Shown: in pieces, positions 18,654 to 27,277 of the stretch
Numbering within the stretch: the stretch's first letter is position 1
How the letters are laid out: each line of letters starts with the position of its first letter
NCBI RefSeq assembly: GCF_001458415.1
Contig: NZ_CYSD01000031.1
Span: 87,922 to 151,921 of the forward strand
Source: Tritonibacter multivorans
GTDB taxonomy: Bacteria; Pseudomonadota; Alphaproteobacteria; Rhodobacterales; Rhodobacteraceae
Length of the DNA: 64,000 bases
Reading direction: 5' to 3'
Notes under the pieces: model-generated
What the model saw: only the letters and a program-made list of their open reading frames with translations
The model's database searches: none
What the model was told of the DNA's origin: nothing
Position numbers and translations under genes: made by a program

Positions 18654-18858
18654 GAGGACACCCTACCCCTCTGATGAACTACGAAAAAGAGGCGAAAGTG
18701 TTCTGACGGCAGTTTGCAGCGCGGCCGCATCTTGGCCTTTGAGTTTTGCCCGCCCTTTCGCCGTTGGATTTCTGACACCCGGTTGTCGATCCTATCACCC
18801 TATAAACGCAGCACGATTCATGGCTTTTGTTGACAAGCCCGGCGCTTGCAGGCCATCG

Positions 18859-18893
18859 TTTCATTTATTGAAAGTTGGTTCCAATTATTGAAA
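18859..18893 (+). promoter_or_regulatory. two tandem operator-like inverted repeats
   Basis: Copy 1 is TTTCATTTATTGAAA (18859-18873), a perfect TTTCA/TGAAA inverted repeat with a 5-base AT spacer. Copy 2 is TTCCAATTATTGAAA (18879-18893), with one arm mismatch. The copies begin exactly 20 bases apart, about two helical turns, and end 33 bases before the ATG of the binding-protein gene. Copy 2 also lies inside a wider dyad, TTGGTTCC (18875-18882) with GAAACCAA (18890-18897). This arrangement fits cooperative binding of a dimeric repressor; the regulator is not in this window. Confidence 0.55.
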
Positions 18894-18926
18894 CCAATGA
18901 GCAAGTATTTCAAATGGGAGGAAACC

Positions 18927-20183
18927 ATGAATTTTCTGAAAGGTACGGCCGCGGGTCTGGCTTTGATGACTGGCCTTTGTGCGTCTGCGCAGGCTGCTGA
19001 TTTAACCGGAACACTCAAGATTTTTTCGGACATGTCGAACCCCGCCCCTCGCGCGGTGATGGAGAAAATGGCGTCTGATTTTGACGCGCTACACCCGGAG
19101 CTGAATGTTGAACTGACCATTATCGACCGCGAAGCCTATAAAACCCAGATCAGAAACTTCCTCACGGCCAACGCACCGGATGTCGCCACCTGGTATGCGG
19201 CGAACCGGATGCGTCCCTATGTAAATGCGGGCCTGTTTGAGGATGTCTCGGACCTTTGGGCCGAGCCAGAGATTGCCGAAAACCTAGCATCGACCAAAAG
19301 TGCGGTGACCATCGAGGGCAAGCAGTTTGGTGTGCCGTACACCTATTATCAGGTTGGCCTGTACTACCGCGAAGATATCCACAGGGAATTGGGGCTCGAA
19401 GAGCCCGCAGATTGGGCCACGTTCAAAGACAACTGCCAGAAAATCATCGGCTCGGGCCGGAAGTGTTTCACCATCGGCACAAAATACCTTTGGACCACTG
19501 CTGCCTGGTTTGACTACCTGAACCTGCGCCTCAATGGTTATGACTTCCACATGGCACTGACCAACGGCGAAATCGCCTGGACCGACGACCGGGTCAAAGC
19601 CACCTTTGCCCATTGGCGTGAACTGATCGATATGGGTGCGTTTATCGACAACCACCAGTCTTACAGCTGGCAGGAAGCGCTTCCGTTCATGGTCAATGGC
19701 GATGCGACCGCCTATCTGATGGGGAACTTTGCCGTGGCACCGCTGCGGGAAGCGGGTCTGGATGACAGCAAGCTGGATTACTACCGCTTCCCAATCCTGG
19801 ATGCCGACGTACCGCTGGCCGAAGATGCGCCCACGGACACGTTCCATATTCCAGCGGGTGCGCAGAACAAGGACGCTGCGCGGGCCTTCCTGCGCTATGT
19901 GGTTTCCACCGATGTACAGACCGACATCAACTCTGGAGATGCCTTGGGCCAGTTGCCAGTCAATGCAAAGTCTTCGGTTGATGACGACGAAATGCTGAAC
20001 CAAGGCTTTGAGATGCTGTCATCGCAAACGCCCGGTGGCATTGCGCAGTACTTCGACCGAGACACCCCTGCCGAAATGGCCGCGATTGCGATGGAAGGAT
20101 TTCAAGAGTTCATGGTCTTCCCGGACAATCTGGATGACATCCTGAACCGACTCGAAAAAGCGCGTGGCAACGTCTACAACTAA
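18927..20183 (+). CDS. family 1 extracellular solute-binding protein of a sugar-type ABC importer
   Basis: A 418-residue periplasmic binding protein with a Sec signal peptide ending in SAQA. The mature part begins ADLTGTLKIFSDMSNPAPRAV and shows the family 1 (MalE-like) pattern: VELTIIDREAYKTQIRNFL, APDVATWYAANRM and FGVPYTYYQVGLYYRED. It should bind a carbohydrate or polyol, but which is not visible. GGGAGG six bases before ATG 18927 sets the start. Unusually, no permease or ATPase gene follows: a hairpin and then an opposite-strand gene come next, so its transporter partners must be elsewhere. Expression is likely controlled by the tandem sites upstream. Confidence 0.92.
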   Translation: MNFLKGTAAGLALMTGLCASAQAADLTGTLKIFSDMSNPAPRAVMEKMASDFDALHPELNVELTIIDREAYKTQIRNFLTANAPDVATWYAANRMRPYVNAGLFEDVSDLWAEPEIAENLASTKSAVTIEGKQFGVPYTYYQVGLYYREDIHRELGLEEPADWATFKDNCQKIIGSGRKCFTIGTKYLWTTAAWFDYLNLRLNGYDFHMALTNGEIAWTDDRVKATFAHWRELIDMGAFIDNHQSYSWQEALPFMVNGDATAYLMGNFAVAPLREAGLDDSKLDYYRFPILDADVPLAEDAPTDTFHIPAGAQNKDAARAFLRYVVSTDVQTDINSGDALGQLPVNAKSSVDDDEMLNQGFEMLSSQTPGGIAQYFDRDTPAEMAAIAMEGFQEFMVFPDNLDDILNRLEKARGNVYN

Positions 20184-20190
20184 GCCACTT

Positions 20191-20222
20191 TGGCCCGGAG
20201 GACAGCGTCGTCGCCCGGGCCA
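20191..20222 (+). terminator. terminator-like hairpin after the binding-protein gene
   Basis: TGGCCCGG pairs perfectly with CCGGGCCA across a 16-base loop, beginning eight bases after the stop codon and followed by TTTC. It also reads as a stem for the SGNH hydrolase gene that converges from the other side. Confidence 0.6.
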
Positions 20223-20231
20223 TTTCAATGC

Positions 20232-20906
20232 TCAATCTGCGTTGGAAACCCTGTCCAAAATGCCCCGTACCTTTGTGGCCACAGCAACGCCAAGATCACG
20301 GTTGTTCGCTTCGTCAAAGTGAATTCCGTCAATCCCATCTGTGCTGATGTGGTCACCGGCATTCATAAAGTGTACCTTCAAAAAATCCGCGAGGTTCCCA
20401 TAAAGCCCGCCCAGTTCGGCAGATTTTTCATAGCCGCCTTCGAACTGTGCCTGAAAATGCGGATGGCGGATCGTCCCGAGCGGCGGCGGGGCCATCACCA
20501 GAACCTCTGGCGCGGGATAGGTCGTGCCCACGCCGCCCGCACAACCGCGCGCCTGCCCAATCAGTTTGGACATACCCATGGCAATTTCAAAGGCCGTGCG
20601 CTTGTAATGTACCTTGGTGTCATTGGTGCCCAGCATAATGACCACAAGGTCCAACGGCATGTGACTTGCCAAGGCGGACGGCAGATAGGCGCTGCCATTC
20701 AAGCGCGGGTCCGCGGGATCATCGATTGTGGTCGTTCGGGCACTTTGCCCTTCCTCGATCACCACAAAATCATCGCCCAACTGCGCCTGCAGAACACCCG
20801 TCCAGCGGACATCCGGCGCGTAACGCGTTGTGGGCACAGCTTCTTCTACGGGAATCCACCCCCATGTGAGCGAGTCGCCAAAACACATAATGCGCTTGTG
20901 AGACAT
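20232..20906 (-). CDS. SGNH-family esterase/acyltransferase (MsAcT-like)
   Basis: A 224-residue cytoplasmic SGNH/GDSL hydrolase closely resembling the Mycobacterium smegmatis esterase/acyltransferase MsAcT. Shared blocks are CFGDSLTWGW (Ser12), RYAPDVRWTGVLQAQLG, GQSARTT, DDPADPRLNGSAYLP, LGTNDTK and STDGIDGIHF, which holds the Asp/His of the triad. MsAcT-type enzymes are oligomers that hydrolyse small esters and can transfer acyl groups in water. I start at ATG 20906 because AAGGAAA is well spaced there and too close to ATG 20912. It is convergent with the ABC binding-protein gene; the natural substrate is unknown. Confidence 0.9.
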   Translation of the reverse strand: MSHKRIMCFGDSLTWGWIPVEEAVPTTRYAPDVRWTGVLQAQLGDDFVVIEEGQSARTTTIDDPADPRLNGSAYLPSALASHMPLDLVVIMLGTNDTKVHYKRTAFEIAMGMSKLIGQARGCAGGVGTTYPAPEVLVMAPPPLGTIRHPHFQAQFEGGYEKSAELGGLYGNLADFLKVHFMNAGDHISTDGIDGIHFDEANNRDLGVAVATKVRGILDRVSNAD

Positions 20907-20995
20907 AATCATTTTCCTTGTGAATTGCGTGGAGGTCGCGTGACCTAAGACCTAATTGTCGCCGCGCACAAACGCGCCGACCGTCTGACACAGTG

Positions 20996-21928
20996 TTAAT
21001 CCTGCACTGCACTGAAAGCGTCAAGGATGCGTTCGACCTCTTCCTTCCAGGCTGATTTCAACCGTTCGGCCAGGGCTGATGTCGGACGATAACGTGGGGA
21101 TATCATAGCGTAGCGATAGAGCAATGGTTCGCTGAGCGGGCGAATGGCTACATCCTTGCCTATTTCAGGTGACAATTGAACATGCGCCACGGTCAGCGGG
21201 TCGACGATGGCGAAACAGCGCCCGCAGCCAATGAACTGCAGGATCGGATGAAAGGTCTGGCATTCGACGGAAACCTTCTGGCTGAGCTTTTGCAGCGCAA
21301 AGGCTGCGGTGACCTCTTTTTGATGCTGATGCGCCTGAGGCAGCGTGCCCATGGGCAAACCCGCAAGATCCCTGAGGCTGACCGCCTCCACCTGCGCCAA
21401 ACGATGGGTTCTTGGAACCGCGACGAAACAGGCCCCGGTCAGCAATTCAGCCTCGAACAATGTCTCCGACTCAGCGTGCTCTGGATAGTCAGCAAAGCCA
21501 AAATCAATGTTCTGGGCGCGGGCAAGTTCGGCGATCTGGGCCGAGGTTCGCGCCGCCAAAGACACATTTACGTCCGCATCGGGGTCCAGAAACTCTGCGA
21601 TAAACCGTGGAAACAGCGCAGAAACGGGCCCCGGCATCGCTGCAACGGTCAGATTGCCTGTCTTTTCATCAACCAATCCGCGAATTGTGAGCCGCACGCG
21701 CTCTAGTCGGGACAAAATTTCCTCGGCTTCTGCAAGCAGATATTGGGCCTCTGGAACGGGCACCATTCGGCGTCCCACGCGGTCAAAAAGTTTCAGGCCA
21801 AGCTGTTCTTCCAGCGTTTTTATTGCTGCACTTACAGCAGGTTGCGTCCGGCCAAGCTTGTTGGCGGCCTCGGACAGATTGGCCGAGGTCATGACGGCGC
21901 GAAAACTACTGAGCAACGTAAAGTTCAT
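20996..21928 (-). CDS. LysR-family regulator of the adjacent TAXI-TRAP genes
   Basis: A 310-residue LysR regulator. The N-terminal winged helix-turn-helix (about 1-60: SSFRAVMTSANLSEAANKLG, then RTQPAVSAAIKTLEEQLG) is followed by a two-lobe effector domain (about 90-300). It is transcribed divergently from the TAXI binding-protein gene across a 111-base gap, the usual arrangement when a LysR protein controls its neighbour and itself. An inverted repeat in that gap (21955-21979) is a candidate site. The inducer is presumably the transported or oxidised substrate (inference). Confidence 0.92.
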   Translation of the reverse strand: MNFTLLSSFRAVMTSANLSEAANKLGRTQPAVSAAIKTLEEQLGLKLFDRVGRRMVPVPEAQYLLAEAEEILSRLERVRLTIRGLVDEKTGNLTVAAMPGPVSALFPRFIAEFLDPDADVNVSLAARTSAQIAELARAQNIDFGFADYPEHAESETLFEAELLTGACFVAVPRTHRLAQVEAVSLRDLAGLPMGTLPQAHQHQKEVTAAFALQKLSQKVSVECQTFHPILQFIGCGRCFAIVDPLTVAHVQLSPEIGKDVAIRPLSEPLLYRYAMISPRYRPTSALAERLKSAWKEEVERILDAFSAVQD

Positions 21929-21954
21929 GCGACAATCATAAGCGAAACTTTGAA

Positions 21955-21979
21955 AAACAAAAGATATTCAAGTTTGTTT
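21955..21979. promoter_or_regulatory. candidate LysR operator
   Basis: AAACAAA (21955-21961) and TTTGTTT (21973-21979) form a 7-bp dyad around an 11-base spacer. It lies in the divergent gap, 26 bases from the LysR start codon and 60 bases from the TAXI gene. Spacing and place suit a LysR recognition site, but the AT-rich composition makes chance more likely than usual. Confidence 0.4.
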
Positions 21980-22039
21980 CTATGAAATCTCCTTCCTAAG
22001 CTCGGCCTCAATAAAAATTGACCACACAGGGAGTATCAA

Positions 22040-23047
22040 ATGACCATTTTTTCCAAACTCTGCACAACCGCTGCGGCGACCCTTCTCGCCGGCGCTGCGT
22101 TTGCACAGGACCCCACCTTCTTCCGCATTGGCACCGGCGGTGCGGGCGGTACTTATTTTCCCATCGGCGGCACAATCGCCAATGGCATCTCTTCCCCGCC
22201 CGGCGCGCGGGCCTGCGATCAGGGCGGCCAATGTGGCGTCCCAGGCCTGATCGCAATCGCGCAGTCGACCACCGCATCCGTCTTTAACAACGCAGCCGTC
22301 GAAAACGGCGAGCTGGAAGCAGGCCTAGCTGCCGCCGACGTGACCCGTTCGATGTATCTGGGTGAAGGCAAGTTTGAAGGCAAACCGCACCCGAAACTGC
22401 GTGTGGTTGCAAACCTGTTCCCGGAAGATCTGCACCTGGTTCTGCCCAAAGGCTCATCAATTGGTGATCTCGGCGATCTGGCCGAAAAACGCGTTGGCAT
22501 CGCGCAGGCGGGGTCGGGTACCCAAGTTGCCGTGCTGCAGATGCTCGAAGCCTGGGGCGTGACCAGGGACAACATGAGCGAAGCCGAGCTGAACAACAGC
22601 CAGTCAGCCGAACGGCTCGCTGATGGTCAGCTGGATGGCTATTTCTATGCGGCCGGTTGGCCGGTCTCTGCCATGGTGCAGCTGGCCTCTACCAAGGGTA
22701 TGGAACTGCACAGCTTCTCAGACGAAGACATGGCCAAGATCAACGAAATTATCCCGGCCTACATCCCATCAATGATCCCCGGCGGTGTCTATGACGGCAT
22801 TGACTACGACGTGAAGACCCCAGCGGTTTCGGCCCTGCTGAACGTGTCTTCCGACCTCTCGGAAGAGCTGGTCTATGGCATCACCAAAGCCCTGTGGAAC
22901 GACAACACCCGCAAGCTTCTGGACAATGGTCACGCCAAGGGCAAGCAGATCACGCTCGACACCGCATTGGATGGCATCCTGGCGCTTGGCGTGCCCCTGC
23001 ATCCGGGCGCTGAGAAGTTCTATCGCGAGGTTGGTGCGCTCAAATAA
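22040..23047 (+). CDS. TAXI-family TRAP transporter solute-binding protein
   Basis: A 335-residue periplasmic binding protein with signal peptide (cleavage near AGAAFA). The mature start FRIGTGGAGGTYFPIGGTIAN is diagnostic of the TAXI branch. It also has a Cys-containing insertion (ACDQGGQCGVPGLIAIAQST) and the later AEKRVGIAQAGSGTQ lobe hinge region. It delivers a small organic solute, in related systems often glutamate-like or other carboxylates, to the TRAP permease encoded next. GGGAG lies seven bases before the ATG. The downstream FAD oxidase suggests an amino-acid-like substrate, but this is inference. Confidence 0.95.
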   Translation: MTIFSKLCTTAAATLLAGAAFAQDPTFFRIGTGGAGGTYFPIGGTIANGISSPPGARACDQGGQCGVPGLIAIAQSTTASVFNNAAVENGELEAGLAAADVTRSMYLGEGKFEGKPHPKLRVVANLFPEDLHLVLPKGSSIGDLGDLAEKRVGIAQAGSGTQVAVLQMLEAWGVTRDNMSEAELNNSQSAERLADGQLDGYFYAAGWPVSAMVQLASTKGMELHSFSDEDMAKINEIIPAYIPSMIPGGVYDGIDYDVKTPAVSALLNVSSDLSEELVYGITKALWNDNTRKLLDNGHAKGKQITLDTALDGILALGVPLHPGAEKFYREVGALK

Positions 23048-23135
23048 TTCTCCCCATTTGAGTGAACCAAGAAACGGGCGGCAAAAATCTTCCTCCTTTG
23101 CCGCCCGATTTCTCAGAAGAAGAAAAGAGTACAAA

Positions 23136-25337
23136 ATGTCTGGGATCGACCACACGCCTTCTGCGGAAGAGCTTGCCGAAATTGAACAGAAATATGATGA
23201 AGGCATGGCGACACGGCGGGTCGGCCCCAAAGCGGGGCATGCGCTGCGCGCGGTCGCGCTGGTGTTTGCCTTCTATCACTATATGACCGCAGGCTTCGCC
23301 CTGCCGCCGGATCACTGGCATATGGGCTGGCACCTGTCTGGCCTGTTCATCCTTGTCTACGCCCTGTTTCCTGCGATCCGCACCAAGTCATCTCTGACCT
23401 ATCAGCCCGGTCCCCGAAGCCCTGGCGGTATCCCAATTTACGATATCATTCTGATGGGTCTTGGTGTGTGTGCGGCATTGTATCTTGGCTTTGCCTGGCA
23501 CGGCGTGTCGTGGCTCGGCATCGAGGAACAGACCTACCGCATGGGCAATCCCAATAACTATGACATGGTTTTTGGCTGTATTATCATCCTTTTGGTGCTT
23601 GATATTGCCCGACGGACGCTTGGGTGGGTGCTGCCGCTGATTATCTGTGTGTTCATGAGCTATGCGCTGTTTGGCCCAATCTTTCCCGGCGTCCTGCAGC
23701 ATCCCGGTGTGAAGTTCCGAACCTTTGTAAGCTCTATGTATTTCCCGCAGGAAGGCATCTATGGCGTCACCCTGTGGGTGGTTTCAACCATCGTGTTCCA
23801 CTTCGTGCTGTTTGGTGTGATTGCGCAACGCACAGGGCTTGGGCAGCTGTTCATTGACAATGCCACCATCCTTGCTGGCCGCTATACCGGTGGCCCTGCC
23901 AAGGTTTCGGTCGTGTCCTCGGCGTTTTTCGGCACCATCAGCGGATCGTCGGTTGCAAACACCGTTTCAACCGGCGCGCTGACCATCCCGAACATGAAAC
24001 GCTTGGGCTACCCCGGCCATTTCGCAGGCGGCGTCGAAGCTGCCGCCAGTGCGGGCGGACAGATCACCCCGCCGATCATGGGCGCTGCCGCCTTCATCAT
24101 GGCCGAGTTCCTCGAGGTCTCTTACACCACGATTGTCATCGCCGCGATCTTCCCTGCATTGTTGCACTATGTTGGCGTGTTCACAGTGGTGCACCTGATG
24201 GCGCGTCGCCTGAACCTACAAGGCATGTCCCGCGAGATGCTGCCAAAGCTGGGCGCGGTCTGGGCAGATGGCTGGGCGAACTTGATCCCCATCGTCGGCC
24301 TTCTTTGGGTGCTGTTTTCTGGATACACGCCCTATATGTCGGCCTTCTGTGGCATTTCGCTGGCGATCATTGCAGGTATGGCAAGATACAAACTGCCGCT
24401 CACCTGGATCTATCCGGCGGCTTTCATTGCCTTTGTCCTCTGGAAATACTCCAATGGTGGGTTTGATCTGACCATGACGTTGATCCTTACGTTTGGTTCC
24501 GTGCTGGCGGTGTTCAACCCGCAAGCCCGTACGACCCTGCCGCAAATGAGTGAAACCTTTGAAACCGGTGTGAAATATGCGCTGGCAGTGGGCGCGGCCT
24601 CGGCTGCGGTGGGCATTGTTATCGGCGTCATCAACACTACCGGCGTCGGCTTCCGGATCGGCTTTATGGTGACCCAAGCTGCCAGCAACCTTGGTACCGA
24701 TCTGCACGGCCTGTTCAGCATAGGCAGTTTCGAGATGTTCTCGATCGAGGATCTGACCCTGTTCATCAGCCTGGTTTTTATTGCGCTGGCCTGTATCCTG
24801 ATGGGCGCAGGGGTTCCGACCACAGCGCTTTACATCATGCTGGTGAGCGTGGCGCAGCCTGCGCTGGCACAGCTGGGCATCCCGCCAATCGCGAGCCATA
24901 TGTTCGTGCTCTACTACGGTGTTGTGGCCGAAATCACGCCACCGGTCTGCACCTCGGCCTATGCGGCGGCGGCCATCGCTGGTTCCAACCCGTTCCGCAC
25001 CGGCATCAGCGCCTTTACCCTGGGCCTCGGCAAGGTTGTGGCCCCCATGGCCTTTGTCTATGCACCGGTGCTGCTGTTTGTCTCTTCGGCCGGGTTCAAC
25101 TGGGTTGAGTTCAGCTATACCGCCACCAGCGCTGTGGCGGGTGTGATCGCATTGTCGGCGGCTGTTGTCGGATACTGGCTCGCGCCGATGGGTATGGTCT
25201 TCCGCGTCCTTGCGGGAGTTGCTGGCCTAGTGTTCATTGCACCATCTTGGCAGGCCGATCTGCTGGCGCTTGCGATCTGTTCGCCTGCAATCATCAGTCA
25301 AATCCTGCTGCGGGGGCGCGTTCATGCAGCGGCCTGA
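23136..25337 (+). CDS. fused TRAP transporter permease (4TM/12TM)
   Basis: A 733-residue polytopic inner-membrane protein uniting the small (DctQ-like) and large (DctM-like) TRAP permease subunits, as usual for TAXI systems. Typical blocks are SGSSVANTVSTGALTIPNMK, AAASAGGQITPPIMGAAAF and, in the second half, ACILMGAGVPTTALYIML and ITPPVCTSAYAAAAIAGSNP. Transport is ion-gradient driven. I start at ATG 23136 (MSGIDHTPSAEELAEIEQKY), behind GAAGAAGAAAAGAG; the open frame extending further upstream runs over the TAXI gene and is not coding. The stop overlaps the next gene by 14 bases. Confidence 0.95.
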   Translation: MSGIDHTPSAEELAEIEQKYDEGMATRRVGPKAGHALRAVALVFAFYHYMTAGFALPPDHWHMGWHLSGLFILVYALFPAIRTKSSLTYQPGPRSPGGIPIYDIILMGLGVCAALYLGFAWHGVSWLGIEEQTYRMGNPNNYDMVFGCIIILLVLDIARRTLGWVLPLIICVFMSYALFGPIFPGVLQHPGVKFRTFVSSMYFPQEGIYGVTLWVVSTIVFHFVLFGVIAQRTGLGQLFIDNATILAGRYTGGPAKVSVVSSAFFGTISGSSVANTVSTGALTIPNMKRLGYPGHFAGGVEAAASAGGQITPPIMGAAAFIMAEFLEVSYTTIVIAAIFPALLHYVGVFTVVHLMARRLNLQGMSREMLPKLGAVWADGWANLIPIVGLLWVLFSGYTPYMSAFCGISLAIIAGMARYKLPLTWIYPAAFIAFVLWKYSNGGFDLTMTLILTFGSVLAVFNPQARTTLPQMSETFETGVKYALAVGAASAAVGIVIGVINTTGVGFRIGFMVTQAASNLGTDLHGLFSIGSFEMFSIEDLTLFISLVFIALACILMGAGVPTTALYIMLVSVAQPALAQLGIPPIASHMFVLYYGVVAEITPPVCTSAYAAAAIAGSNPFRTGISAFTLGLGKVVAPMAFVYAPVLLFVSSAGFNWVEFSYTATSAVAGVIALSAAVVGYWLAPMGMVFRVLAGVAGLVFIAPSWQADLLALAICSPAIISQILLRGRVHAAA

Positions 25338-26574
25338 TGCCAAAGGCCCTGTTACGGTTCTCGGCGCTGGGATTGTCGGGCTTTGCACCGCGCTGTCGCT
25401 CTTGGAGCGCGGTGTCAAAGTCCGCATCATCGAGCGCGGAGCGCCCGGCCAAGAAACGTCTTACGGAAATGCGGGCGTCATCTCGCCCTGGTCGATCATT
25501 CCGCAAATCAGCCCCGGTCTTTGGAAAAACATTCCAAAGCTCATGGTTGGCCCGACCCGCCCGCTGGCCATCCATTGGTCCAGCTGGCCTGCGATGGTGC
25601 CATGGGGGCTGCGTTTTCTGAGTCTCGGTACCGAAGCACAGGTCCGGGCGATCTCGGCAGGGATGTTCACGCTGTGCGGCCCCTCTGTCGACCTTTATCG
25701 CAAGCTTCTGCAGGGCACGGGCCACGAGTACCTGATGCAAGACAGCATGTATGTTCATGCCTTTCGCGATGGCAGCCGTGCCACGCTCAACGGGCTCGAC
25801 AACCAATTGCGAGCCGCGGCCGGCGCTGACATCGAACTGGTGGGCGCGGACCAGCTCCGGGCCATTGAACCGGACCTGTCGCCCGAGTTTCAGGCCGCCA
25901 TCCTGATCCACAATCAGGCCCGTGCTTTGGCACCGGGTCAGATCGCCACGGTCCTTGCTGAAAAAGCCAAGTCCCTTGGGGCCGAGTTCATATCTGACGA
26001 CATTCAATCCCTAAGACGCAAAGACACCGAATGGGAAATCACCTGCGCGCAGCAGAGCTTTCACGCTGAAAAGGTCGCGTTGTGCATGGGAGTTTGGAGC
26101 AAACCCCTGCTGGAACAGCTTGGGATCTCAGTGCCTCTCATGGCCGAGCGTGGCTATCATGTGCAATTTGGCCAATCCGGCCTGCAGGTTCAAAACTCTG
26201 TGCTTGATGTGGATTGCAAAGTCGTGGCGAGCCAAATGGCGGGGGGATTACGGGTCGCGGGCCAGGCCGAGTTTGGCCCTATCGGCGCTCCCCCAAATCC
26301 GCGCACGCTGGACCGGATGGAGCGCATCGCCCGCAAAATGTTCCCAGCCTTGCCTCCCGGCGCGCCCGACACCTGGATGGGGCATCGCCCATCTTTTCCG
26401 GACAGTCTTCCGGTATTGGGCGAGATGCCGAAACATACCGGGCTGTTCCTGAATTTCGGGCATTCCCATTATGGTCTGATGATGGCTCCAAAATCCGGTG
26501 ACCTGACCGCGCGGTCGATCCTGGGTGAAACACCCAACGAAGACCTCTCGGCCTTCGGCATTTCGCGGTTCTGA
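25324..26574 (+). CDS. FAD-dependent amino acid oxidase/dehydrogenase (DadA-like)
   Basis: A 416-residue DAO-superfamily flavoprotein. The Rossmann motif VTVLGAGIVGLCTALSLLERG begins near residue 10, ETSYGNAGVISPW is the FAD-contacting loop typical of DadA-like dehydrogenases, and the C-terminal HSHYGLMMAPKSGDLTA closes the FAD fold. DadA-type enzymes oxidise D-amino acids or related secondary amines and pass electrons to the respiratory chain. The gene starts inside the end of the TRAP permease gene, so uptake and oxidation are co-translated. The substrate is probably what the TAXI system imports; its identity is not visible. Confidence 0.9.
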   Translation: MQRPDAKGPVTVLGAGIVGLCTALSLLERGVKVRIIERGAPGQETSYGNAGVISPWSIIPQISPGLWKNIPKLMVGPTRPLAIHWSSWPAMVPWGLRFLSLGTEAQVRAISAGMFTLCGPSVDLYRKLLQGTGHEYLMQDSMYVHAFRDGSRATLNGLDNQLRAAAGADIELVGADQLRAIEPDLSPEFQAAILIHNQARALAPGQIATVLAEKAKSLGAEFISDDIQSLRRKDTEWEITCAQQSFHAEKVALCMGVWSKPLLEQLGISVPLMAERGYHVQFGQSGLQVQNSVLDVDCKVVASQMAGGLRVAGQAEFGPIGAPPNPRTLDRMERIARKMFPALPPGAPDTWMGHRPSFPDSLPVLGEMPKHTGLFLNFGHSHYGLMMAPKSGDLTARSILGETPNEDLSAFGISRF

Positions 26575-26616
26575 CCGCACAGGTTCCATCAAGCCTCAGG
26601 ACTGATGCCGAGCAGC

Positions 26617-27215
26617 TGAGGGGGTCGCAGAAACTTTGGCCCGTCGTTAACATGGATCGCATGAGGCAAGACGTGATCCAAATGAAGAAACCAAAGACCC
26701 CTTCGCTTGCGTTCAAAGCCAAGGTTGCACGTTGAGCGAACCACGGGGAAAGTGAAGAGGGACCGTCGCCCCAGTGGGGCGGCGAAAGCCCGATGACCGC
26801 CTACTGAACTGTCGAAGACATACTGTGTCCATCCGCCCCAGATCGGGCCCAGGAAACGCGCCGCGATAGAGAATGCGGCGACGCCCCTCTCGTGACATTG
26901 GCATTTGCCAATTCACTGCCGATTACAGACGGGAGAGACGCATGGCGGGACAACCGCATGATCTAACGGTTGTGGCGGCCCAAAAAAAACATGACTTCAG
27001 ATACCTGAACGCCTTTGAGACGGGATCAAAAATGTGCGTCGGGATCGGCAAGGGGCTGCGCGACTATAACTTGGCACGCCCGCATTTGACACACGGTGTA
27101 TTGAGCCCTCATGAGGCCTATGCCAACAATACAAAGACAATGAAAAGCAGCTTAAATGACCCCATGATCCAGCTTAAAACGGCTGAAAACTGGTCTACAT
27201 TCCAGGACCACCTCT
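26617..27215 (+). mobile_element. decayed IS3-family element, about 0.6 kb
   Basis: Two pieces of an IS3-type transposase survive on the plus strand. At 26682-26735 a frame beginning MKKPKTPSLAFKAKVA resembles the start of OrfA (pattern RNHSPEFKAKVA) and then meets a stop. At about 26981-27133 the last part of an OrfB integrase core remains. Candidate ends TGAGGGGGTC (26617) and GACCACCTCT (ending 27215) are imperfect inverted repeats of each other, 13 of 24 positions by eye. A normal IS3 element is about 1.2-1.5 kb, so the middle is deleted. No target duplication is recognisable. It fills most of the gap between the FAD oxidase and the HglS-like gene. Confidence 0.65.
26981..27133 (+). pseudogene. 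IS3-family OrfB transposase, C-terminal fragment
   Basis: About 50 codons read DFRYLNAFETGSKMC, then GIGKGLRDYNLARPH and LSPHEAYANN. They match the end of IS3 OrfB integrases (YL.AY....EA...I..YL..YN..RPH..L...TP...Y). There is no start of its own; the frame happens to stay open into the downstream HglS-like gene, which should not be taken as one protein. Confidence 0.7.
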
Positions 27216-27277
27216 GCCGGCGCGGCACTGACATATTTCACCGGTGCACGCCAAACGGCCAAAAGGAAGACCGTACC

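Noticed and set aside
22875..23135. An 87-residue extension at the start of the TRAP permease
   Set aside because: It overlaps the TAXI gene in another frame; the ATG at 23136 has a purine-rich ribosome site and begins the family sequence.
26873..27277. An apparent 135-residue N-terminal extension of the HglS-like protein
   Set aside because: This part encodes IS3 transposase debris and non-family sequence; family similarity begins at the TTG with a good ribosome site at 27278.
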